A stretch of 7,182 bases of DNA from Candidatus Sumerlaeota bacterium (GTDB lineage Bacteria > UBP6 > UBA1177), in contig SLGQ01000078.1 in assembly GCA_007136595.1 (NCBI GenBank), positions 1 to 7,182 of the forward strand, written 5' to 3'. The notes beneath the pieces were generated by a model, which had not been told where the DNA came from, did no database searches, and saw only the letters and a list, made by a program, of their open reading frames with translations. How positions within the stretch are numbered: the stretch's first letter is position 1; each line of letters starts with the position of its first letter. Shown here in pieces: positions 1 through 4,499 of this stretch. A program made the translations under genes and the position numbers.

Positions 1-384
1 AAAGATACCCGTCCCATAATAGTTCCGTTGATAGAAGCAAGAGATAACAATGAAAAACTGAAGCTGGGCTACCAGTTCTTTAAAATAAAACAACTGACTG
101 TCCAGGAAACGGTCGAAACATTGATGATAGATGATTCAGACTGGGTAAGAGCAATTGCGATCTATACTGTTGCTGAAGAAAAGATCATGGAAGTTTCGGA
201 TAAAATTTCAATGTTTATGTATGACCCGTCTCCAGTCGTGAGGGAAAGTGCAATTTATGCAATGAAAAAACTGAACATCAAGATCGCACAGGAAGATATC
301 AAATATCTTAAAGAGGATCCTGATGTTTTTGTCAGGAAATACATTGAGTATATAACTTCAACATCAGACAGGGAAACTGCCTGA
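1..384 (+). CDS. HEAT-repeat protein, C-terminal fragment (likely end of an Npt-type transporter-associated protein)
   Basis: The frame is open from base 1 with no start codon of its own; a TTG at 28 is only an internal Leu codon. The 127 visible residues end at TGA 382-384. They form alternating amphipathic helices typical of HEAT/armadillo repeats, for example a DDSDWVRAIAIYTVAEEK unit and a DPSPVVRESAIYAMKKL unit, each with the D-P-x-x-x-V-R turn pattern. HEAT repeats are protein-protein interaction scaffolds. The opening stretch (RPIIVPLIE) and the spacing of the repeats resemble, from memory, the HEAT region between the membrane domain and the cyclic-nucleotide domain of Npt1/Npt2-family or MFS-like nucleotide-transporter proteins. 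That would place membrane helices upstream of the window, which cannot be seen here. The next gene begins 21 bases later in the same frame and encodes the cyclic-nucleotide module, supporting this reading. The HEAT assignment is good; the transporter link is inference. Confidence 0.75.
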   Translation, partial: KDTRPIIVPLIEARDNNEKLKLGYQFFKIKQLTVQETVETLMIDDSDWVRAIAIYTVAEEKIMEVSDKISMFMYDPSPVVRESAIYAMKKLNIKIAQEDIKYLKEDPDVFVRKYIEYITSTSDRETA

Positions 385-394
385 TCTTGAAAAC

Positions 395-400
395 AGGAGG
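395..400 (+). promoter_or_regulatory. Shine-Dalgarno site that sets the start of the cNMP-binding gene
   Basis: AGGAGG lies 5 bases before ATG 406. A GTG at 400 is in frame but overlaps the last base of this site, so it cannot be the start. The site supports independent initiation of the downstream module after the TGA codons at 382 and 388. Confidence 0.8.
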
Positions 401-405
401 TGTTC

Positions 406-846
406 ATGCTCAGTAGAGTGGAAAAAGTGCTGGCACTTAAAAATGTTGAACTTTTTCATGATATTTCAGGGGAAGTGCTTGCCGACATTGCATCTTTTCT
501 TGAAGAAATTGCCTACGATAAAGGGAGTTACATTGTAAATGAAGGAGAACTTGGAAAGGAGCTCTATATAATTATCGAAGGTGAAGTTGAAGTTGTTTCA
601 AGTGGTGTAAGAATTGATAAAATGACTTCCGGAGCCAGTTTCGGAGAGATGTCCATAATTGATTCTCAGCCAAGAAGTGCTGATGTTGTAGCGATCGAAG
701 ATGTTCTGTTGCTTAAAATAGAAAGAGATGATTTTTATGAGATACTGAAGCAGAGAGAAGAGGTTGCTCTCGGGGTAATAAGGGTTCTCAACAGAAGGAT
801 CCGGAATCTCAATTTGCGGCTTCTGGAAAAGGGAAACAAAAAATAA
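406..846 (+). CDS. Stand-alone cyclic nucleotide-binding domain protein
   Basis: The product is 146 residues, almost entirely one CRP-type cyclic-nucleotide-binding domain. The beta-roll runs from about residue 14 to 105, with the G-E-L-G-K-E-L-Y turn at 47-54. The phosphate-binding cassette is FGEMSIIDSQPRSA (79-92), keeping the Glu (81) and Arg (90) that contact ribose and phosphate in the family, so binding of cAMP or cGMP is plausible. The C-terminal helix (about 108-143) is basic and long, and no helix-turn-helix follows, so it should not be a DNA-binding CRP/FNR regulator. The sequence resembles the terminal domain that elsewhere is fused to HEAT repeats of transporter-like proteins. 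It probably works with the HEAT protein upstream as a ligand-sensing subunit in the cytoplasm. ATG 406 is chosen because of AGGAGG 5 bases upstream. It ends in TAA, 11 bases before the next gene, in an apparent operon. Confidence 0.88.
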   Translation: MLSRVEKVLALKNVELFHDISGEVLADIASFLEEIAYDKGSYIVNEGELGKELYIIIEGEVEVVSSGVRIDKMTSGASFGEMSIIDSQPRSADVVAIEDVLLLKIERDDFYEILKQREEVALGVIRVLNRRIRNLNLRLLEKGNKK

Positions 847-857
847 ACGGAGGAGTT

Positions 858-1286
858 ATGAAAAAACTGTTATTTCTTATTATTATCCTGACACTGACCA
901 TAGTTTCAGGAGATGAAAACAAAAGCAGTTTGACAGTTGTCGTTAACGGTGTCAAACCGGGTGGAACATTATATGTATCTTTATTCAATCAACCTGATGG
1001 ATATCCCACGGATCCTGACAAAGCATATAAAAAAGACATGAAGAAAGTTTCTTCAAAACAGGAGCGGTTCGTTTTTAAAGGCATCCCTTTTGGAACTTAT
1101 GCAGTTTCAGTGTGGCATGATGAAAATGACAACGGGAAAATGGATACCAACCTGATAGGTATTCCCAGAGAAGGAACCGGAGCATCAAATGATGCAAAGG
1201 GGAGAATGGGTCCTCCCAGATTTCCGGATGCATCCTTTAAAGTTGAAAGCAAAACTCACTCTATAACGATAAATATGAACTACTAA
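858..1286 (+). CDS. Secreted DUF2141 family protein
   Basis: The product is 142 residues with a signal peptide (MKK, hydrophobic core to about residue 16, probable cleavage after VSG, 16-18). The mature part has the hallmarks of DUF2141 (PF09912): an early beta-strand region (24-44), an F-K-G-I-P-F-G-T-Y-A-V strand (73-83), then WHDENDNGKMDTN (86-98), GIPREGTGASND (101-112) and GPPRFPDASF (118-127). The HDENDNGKMD segment has Asp/Asn spacing like a calcium-binding loop, so metal binding is possible, but the family's function is unknown. Residues after 128 form a final beta strand. It should act in the periplasm or outside the cell. CGGAGGAG at 847-854 precedes ATG by 3 to 4 bases. It is the last gene of the left-hand operon, with only 3 bases between its stop and that of the convergent lipoprotein gene, leaving no room for a terminator between them. 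Its relation to the cNMP/HEAT pair is unknown. Confidence 0.88.
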   Translation: MKKLLFLIIILTLTIVSGDENKSSLTVVVNGVKPGGTLYVSLFNQPDGYPTDPDKAYKKDMKKVSSKQERFVFKGIPFGTYAVSVWHDENDNGKMDTNLIGIPREGTGASNDAKGRMGPPRFPDASFKVESKTHSITINMNY

Positions 1287-1289
1287 TAT

Positions 1290-1670
1290 TTATTCGGTTC
1301 TCAGGTTTTTAAGTTGCCGCGCTATCATTTTTTCAATTTTATCTTCATGGGAATCTTTTTTAAAACCTATCACAAAATCTTTTCCCATAACAAAAAGCGG
1401 CACACCGCCTCTTTCGATTTTTAATTCCTCCACCTTTGCTTTATACAGATCTCTGGCATCCAGATCTCTTGTAACTTCTAAGTTGCGGAATTCCACTTGC
1501 GGATATTTTTTTTCAAGAGAGTCAATAAAAGGTTTTGCAACGACACAATGTGGACAGTTTTCAGAATGGAAATAGTAAAAAACCGGACTTTTATCCCCTA
1601 CAGGTCTGCTATCAGTTGAAACACATCCCAATATGGAAGCAAAAATAAAAACAACGAAAAGCTTTTTCAT
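1290..1670 (-). CDS. Thioredoxin-fold lipoprotein with CPHC active site
   Basis: The product is 126 residues. The N terminus is a lipoprotein signal: MKKLF, a hydrophobic core, and lipobox I-L-G-C with the acylated Cys at 16. Val at the next position gives no inner-membrane retention signal by the E. coli rule. The mature protein has a short linker (17-28), a beta strand (VFYYFHS, 30-36), the redox motif CPHC at 39-42 followed by an amphipathic helix, and a cis-proline loop GGVPLFV (88-94, Pro 91), as in thioredoxin/glutaredoxin-like folds. It is likely a membrane-anchored thiol-disulfide protein on the periplasmic side; whether it reduces, oxidises or isomerises disulfides cannot be told from sequence. 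CPHC is also the DsbA motif, but the protein is far too short for a DsbA with its helical insert. AGGAGG (reverse complement of 1677-1682) sits 6 bases before ATG. It is transcribed divergently from the serine acetyltransferase gene through a shared promoter region. Confidence 0.87.
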   Translation of the reverse strand: MKKLFVVFIFASILGCVSTDSRPVGDKSPVFYYFHSENCPHCVVAKPFIDSLEKKYPQVEFRNLEVTRDLDARDLYKAKVEELKIERGGVPLFVMGKDFVIGFKKDSHEDKIEKMIARQLKNLRTE

Positions 1671-1696
1671 CGGAAACCTCCTAAAATTGACAGTTC

Positions 1697-1725
1697 AATA
1701 TACATTTAAAGGGAAATATTGTCAA
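1697..1725 (-). promoter_or_regulatory. Promoter of the thioredoxin-like lipoprotein gene
   Basis: On the reverse strand, a perfect TTGACA -35 (1725-1720) is followed by a 17-base spacer and TATATT (-10, 1702-1697; five of six matches to consensus). The predicted transcription start near 1690 leaves a leader of about 20 bases holding the AGGAGG site. Its -35 is one half of the 1720-1735 palindrome. Confidence 0.7.
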
Positions 1726-1735
1726 AATTTTGACA
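1720..1735. repeat. Perfect 16-bp palindrome, candidate operator in a divergent promoter
   Basis: TGTCAAAATTTTGACA is identical to its own reverse complement. Each half contains TTGACA, so the same element supplies a -35 hexamer to both strands. A protein bound here would block both promoters, and two polymerases could not occupy both at once. The binding protein is unknown. An intrinsic terminator is unlikely, because the palindrome has no loop and no following T run and lies between two divergent genes. Confidence 0.75.
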
Positions 1736-1758
1736 CTTGATGAAGTTAAGTATATTAA
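1730..1758 (+). promoter_or_regulatory. Promoter of the serine acetyltransferase gene
   Basis: TTGACA at 1730-1735 is a perfect -35. Two overlapping -10 candidates follow: TATATT (1751-1756, five of six matches but a short 15-base spacer) and TATTAA (1753-1758, four of six matches with the ideal 17-base spacer). The start would fall near 1763-1765, giving a leader of about 28 bases. The -35 overlaps the palindrome. Confidence 0.65.
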
Positions 1759-1791
1759 AGAGGTGTCGAGTCTTTAACTAGCGGGGTTAAA

Positions 1792-2676
1792 ATGGATTTG
1801 AAAAAAAGAGACAGATTTGTCAATGTCGTTGGTCAATTATGTTGTCCGGGATCTTTCGGACCAGTTGTTAATTTGCATGCAAGAAGTTCTGCAATGCCAT
1901 CAAGAGACGACCTTGAAAAAATAATGGAGCTTATAAGAGCTGTAATTTTTCCCGGTTATTATCTGGAGTCCGATATTAATGCGGCAAATATCAGTTTCTA
2001 TACAGGGGCAAAGCTGGATAAGATACTTGCCAACCTTAAAGAGCAGATAAGGAGAGGACTTTGTTTTGAATGTATGGGGAAAAGCGGAAGGGATTGTCCT
2101 GAGTGTGAAGATATTGCCCAGGAAAAGGCTTTTCAGTTCATAGAGAAACTCCCTGAGATCAGAAGGATGCTTTCCCTTGATGTTGAAGCTGCTTACGAAG
2201 GTGATCCCGCCGCTATAAATGTCGGTGAAACAATTTTCTGTTATCCCGGTGTCAGAATGATGACAAGTTACAGGACAGCACATGAACTTTATAAAATAGG
2301 GGTTCCGCTTATTCCCAGGATAATAACTGAAATGGCACACTCCGAAACAGGGATAGACATTCATCCGAGAGCTCAGATCGGTGAAAGGTTTTTTATGGAT
2401 CACGGAACAGGCATTGTTATTGGCGGAACTTGTGTTATAGGGAATAATGTTAAGGTTTATCAGGGTGTTACTCTGGGAGCTAAAAGTTTTCAGAAAGATG
2501 ATGAAGGTAATCTTGTTAAAGGTGTTGCAAGACATCCGATAGTTGAAGATGATGTGGTAATATACTCAAATGCCACTCTTCTTGGCAGAATAACGATAGG
2601 GAAGGGAGCTGTAATCGGTGGAAATACCTGGGTCATTGAAGATGTTCCCGCAGGTGCAAAGGTGCTGAACAGATAA
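1792..2676 (+). CDS. cysE: Serine O-acetyltransferase, long EpsC/CysE-type
   Basis: The enzyme transfers acetyl from acetyl-CoA to L-serine, giving O-acetylserine, the precursor of cysteine, in the cytoplasm. The product is 294 residues. An alpha-helical N-terminal domain (1-180) includes DVEAAYEGDPAA (130-141), a family hallmark. The left-handed beta-helix begins with GIDIHP (187-192; His 191 matches the catalytic His of CysE) and continues with FFMDHGTGIVIG (200-211), YQGVTLGA (223-230), RHP (247-249) and hexapeptide repeats to about 284. Unusual points: six cysteines lie near the N terminus (17, 18, 91, 94, 102, 105), the last four as two CxxC pairs. The chain stops at KVLNR, without the C-terminal tail ending in Ile that docks onto CysK in enteric CysE. 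The Shine-Dalgarno site before ATG 1792 is weak (GCGGGG, 1781-1786). It is expressed from the palindrome-linked divergent promoter, opposite a thioredoxin-like lipoprotein. I see no clear terminator after it. Confidence 0.93.
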   Translation: MDLKKRDRFVNVVGQLCCPGSFGPVVNLHARSSAMPSRDDLEKIMELIRAVIFPGYYLESDINAANISFYTGAKLDKILANLKEQIRRGLCFECMGKSGRDCPECEDIAQEKAFQFIEKLPEIRRMLSLDVEAAYEGDPAAINVGETIFCYPGVRMMTSYRTAHELYKIGVPLIPRIITEMAHSETGIDIHPRAQIGERFFMDHGTGIVIGGTCVIGNNVKVYQGVTLGAKSFQKDDEGNLVKGVARHPIVEDDVVIYSNATLLGRITIGKGAVIGGNTWVIEDVPAGAKVLNR

Positions 2677-2700
2677 TAAACATCACAGTTCATTCTTTTC

Positions 2701-2752
2701 GATCCCCCTTTTTTGTTGGTAGAGCTTGTTCACCAAGGTCGAATGGAGGATT
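2701..2752 (+). other. Possible nested stem in the 3' region after serine acetyltransferase
   Basis: GATCCCCC (2701-2708) can pair with GGAGGATT (2745-2752) with one mismatch and one G-T pair. Inside it, TTGGT (2716-2720) can pair with ACCAA (2732-2736). No T run follows, so it is not a standard intrinsic terminator. It may stabilise a 3' end or be chance. Nothing else is evident between 2677 and the promoter at 2764. Confidence 0.2.
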
Positions 2753-2763
2753 GATCTAAACTT

Positions 2764-2792
2764 TTGACTTGAAGTCATTTTCTCTATATAAT
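2764..2792 (+). promoter_or_regulatory. Strong sigma70-type promoter of the baeRF3-like gene
   Basis: TTGACT (2764-2769, five of six) and TATAAT (2787-2792, perfect) are separated by 17 bases. Transcription should start near 2799, leaving a leader of about 45 bases with AAGGAG at 2830-2835, 8 bases before ATG 2844. It implies high basal expression unless repressed. Confidence 0.8.
2765..2777. repeat. Small inverted repeat overlapping the -35 of the baeRF3-like gene
   Basis: TGACTT-G-AAGTCA is a dyad with 6-base arms around one base. It covers five bases of the -35 hexamer, so a bound repressor would block the promoter. It could also be chance, given its short length. Confidence 0.35.
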
Positions 2793-2843
2793 TTTGTGAT
2801 GATCGAAAGAAGGGAACATTTTCAGATTTAAGGAGTAGCAATT

Positions 2844-3920
2844 ATGAACGCAATTTTAAAGAAGATCAGAAACATCAAGGGTGACAACTGTGTCACAATT
2901 ATTTTAAACACTCACAGAACCAGACCGGAAAACAAACAGGACTCGATCGTTTTAAAAAATCTTATGACTGAAGCGGAAGAGAGGCTGCTAAAGACGGATA
3001 CAAAAAGAGACATCCGGGGTATTGTTAAAAAGATGAAGGATATGGGGGAAAAGATAGATCACAATTACAATCTTGAAAGTCTGATCCTTTTTATAAATGA
3101 TGAAGTGGCTGAATTTGTCAGACTTCCTGTGCCGGTTGAAAACCGTGTAGTAATTGACGATAACTTTGCGACACGCGATATTGTAAGGGCAATGCATTCA
3201 AGTGCAAATTACTATATTCTTCTTTTAAGCAGGGAAACAGCACGACTGATCGAAGCATTCAACGATAAAGTGATCGAAGAGGTTGGGGGAGATTTCCCTG
3301 TAAAAAACGATAAATTCTATACTACAAGCGGAATTGAAGCATCAAATGCCACCCGTTCGGACAATCTTATGAAAGAATTTTTCAACAGAATTGATAAAGC
3401 TGTCAACAATCATAGAAAAAACAATCCTCTTCCCGTTTTAATATGCACGGAAGAAAGCAATTACTATGAATACATCAAAATTGCCGATGAAAGATCATCA
3501 ATATTTGAAACCTTTTTAAATGGGAACAAACTTGATGGATCTGCCCTTTCTGTTGTTGCAGAAGGTTGGAAAATAGTTGAAAAAATAAGCAGAGATATAA
3601 ATCTTGAGCGAAAAACTGAACTTCAGAAAGCAGTAAGTGCAAATAATTTTTTAAGTGATACCAACGAAATTTATCAGGCAATAAAAAATGGAAGGGTCAA
3701 AACACTGTTCGTAGAAGAAGGACTGTTCCAGCCGGCATTGCTGAAAGATGGAAAGATCGTTTATGTCACAAAAGAAGAAATGGTTGCCCATAAAGAAGTG
3801 ATAGATGACATCTATGATGAACTTATTGAAGAAAACATGAAGTTCGGCGGTCAAACCGTTTTCCTTCCAAAAGGTGAACTTCCCCGGTTCAATGGATTCG
3901 GAGCAATAACAAGATACTGA
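2844..3920 (+). CDS. baeRF3-family protein (bacterial relative of archaeal/eukaryotic release factor eRF1; possible ribosome hibernation factor)
   Basis: The product is 358 residues. The N-terminal pattern THRTRPENKQD (23-33) then LKNLMTEAEERL (37-48) matches my recollection of the baeRF family 3 domain (usually THR-x-x-P-E-x-x-Q-D-x-I-x-L-K-N-L). The middle region has a strand-helix pattern, including NYYILLLSRETARLIEAF (122-139). The last third has GRVKTLFVEEGLFQ (283-296), a helix, then FGGQTVFLPKGELP (334-347) and a terminal FNGFGAITRY (349-358), closely like the F-G-G-I-G-A-I-L-R-Y end of eRF1 domain 3. The bacterial group includes proteins now annotated as hibernation factors related to Balon, which binds the ribosomal A site. 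A role on the ribosome in stress or slow growth is therefore plausible but not shown here. The GGQ at 335-337 lies in the C-terminal domain, not at the eRF1 catalytic loop. The gene is monocistronic by appearance, with its own strong promoter. TGA follows directly after the conserved RY, so the end is genuine. Confidence 0.82.
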   Translation: MNAILKKIRNIKGDNCVTIILNTHRTRPENKQDSIVLKNLMTEAEERLLKTDTKRDIRGIVKKMKDMGEKIDHNYNLESLILFINDEVAEFVRLPVPVENRVVIDDNFATRDIVRAMHSSANYYILLLSRETARLIEAFNDKVIEEVGGDFPVKNDKFYTTSGIEASNATRSDNLMKEFFNRIDKAVNNHRKNNPLPVLICTEESNYYEYIKIADERSSIFETFLNGNKLDGSALSVVAEGWKIVEKISRDINLERKTELQKAVSANNFLSDTNEIYQAIKNGRVKTLFVEEGLFQPALLKDGKIVYVTKEEMVAHKEVIDDIYDELIEENMKFGGQTVFLPKGELPRFNGFGAITRY

Positions 3921-3987
3921 AATTTTTTATAATGTCCGCTCCTTTTTTTCAGAAGAATATCTCTTAAAAATTGTTTTCACTTCAAAA

Positions 3988-4015
3988 TTGATATTTCCGC
4001 TTCAATGTATATAAT
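3988..4015 (+). promoter_or_regulatory. Promoter of the yqeY-like / GH13 pair
   Basis: TTGATA (3988-3993, five of six) and TATAAT (4010-4015, perfect) are 16 bases apart. The predicted start near 4022 gives a leader of about 28 bases and lies downstream of an in-frame ATG at 4005, which rules that codon out as the start. Confidence 0.72.
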
Positions 4016-4036
4016 TTCCTGTCTTGTTTTATTTGC

Positions 4037-4043
4037 GGAGGAG
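4037..4043 (+). promoter_or_regulatory. Shine-Dalgarno site setting the yqeY start
   Basis: GGAGGAG lies 6 bases before ATG 4050. The longer open frame from 4005 would overlap the promoter and has no such site, so 4050 is preferred. Confidence 0.82.
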
Positions 4044-4049
4044 AAAACA

Positions 4050-4490
4050 ATGATAAACGAGTTGAAAAAAATGATGATGAAATCGAAGATGGAAAGAGAT
4101 TCGTTTAAAAGCAATCTCCTTTCAACACTGATCTCGGAAGCTGTCATGGTAGGCAAAAACGATGGAAACAGAGAAACTACAGAGTCCGAAACAATTGCGA
4201 TCATCAAAAAATTTCTCAAAGGTGTAAACGAAAACATTGCTCTTCTTGAAGAAATGGGAAAAGACAAAAGTGATGCTGAAAAAGAAAAAGAAATTCTGGA
4301 ATCTCTCCTTCCTAAACAGATGGATGAAGCTCAAATGGAAAAAACAGTTGCTGAAATAATAGAAAAACTTCCCGAAAGATCTCCTAAAATGATGGGACAG
4401 GTAATGGGAGAGTTGAAGAAAAAATACGATGGTCAGTACGATGCGAAAACTGCAAGTACAATAGTTAAAAAACTTTTGATGGGCAATTAA
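4050..4490 (+). CDS. yqeY: GatB/YqeY domain-containing protein
   Basis: The product is 146 residues from ATG 4050, close to the roughly 150-residue length of stand-alone YqeY proteins. The N-terminal half is helical, with the family pattern of a short charged helix, R-D-S-F-K-S-N-L-L-S-T-L-I-S-E (16-30), then E-x-E-T-I-A-I-I-K-K (46-54). Next come a K-E-K-E-I-L-E-S-L-L-P-K-Q-M segment (78-91), matching the usual E-x-x-x-L-x-x-Y-L-P-x-Q, and the C-terminal MGQVMGELKKKYDGQYD (115-131) with the conserved G-x-V-M and G-x-x-D positions. YqeY shares the tail domain of GatB, the tRNA-dependent amidotransferase subunit, which binds tRNA. The free-standing protein's role is unsettled; a tRNA-linked function is inferred from the fold. 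It is expressed from its own promoter and followed after 9 bases by the GH13 gene. Confidence 0.9.
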   Translation: MINELKKMMMKSKMERDSFKSNLLSTLISEAVMVGKNDGNRETTESETIAIIKKFLKGVNENIALLEEMGKDKSDAEKEKEILESLLPKQMDEAQMEKTVAEIIEKLPERSPKMMGQVMGELKKKYDGQYDAKTASTIVKKLLMGN

Positions 4491-4499
4491 GGTGTTGAA

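Noticed and set aside
382..390. TGA recoded as an amino acid, giving one HEAT-cNMP protein
   Set aside because: TGA also ends the baeRF3-like gene exactly after the conserved terminal RY, and an AGGAGG site with ATG follows the two TGAs, so TGA is best read as stop.
400..405. GTG at 400 as the start of the cNMP-binding gene
   Set aside because: It overlaps the Shine-Dalgarno site itself; ATG 406 has correct spacing.
1900..2535. Long reverse-strand open frame of 211 codons
   Set aside because: It lies wholly inside serine acetyltransferase, shows no recognisable motifs and has an unnatural composition; it is a shadow frame.
3846..3854. GGQ in the baeRF3-like protein as a peptidyl-tRNA hydrolysis motif
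   Set aside because: The eRF1 GGQ is in a loop of the middle domain. This one lies in the C-terminal domain, where the family usually has GGE/GGx before a beta strand.
3917..3952. CTGAAA...TTTCAG with a T run as a terminator after the baeRF3-like gene
   Set aside because: The arms are short, AT-rich and separated by a loop of about 24 bases, and the T run lies within the loop and arm rather than after a stable stem.
3980..4005. Direct repeat CTTCAA spaced 20 bases apart around the yqeY -35
   Set aside because: Six-base AT-rich repeats are expected by chance in this composition.
4005..4049. Upstream ATG at 4005 extending YqeY by 15 residues
   Set aside because: It overlaps the -10 region, precedes the predicted transcription start, and has no ribosome site; ATG 4050 has GGAGGAG.
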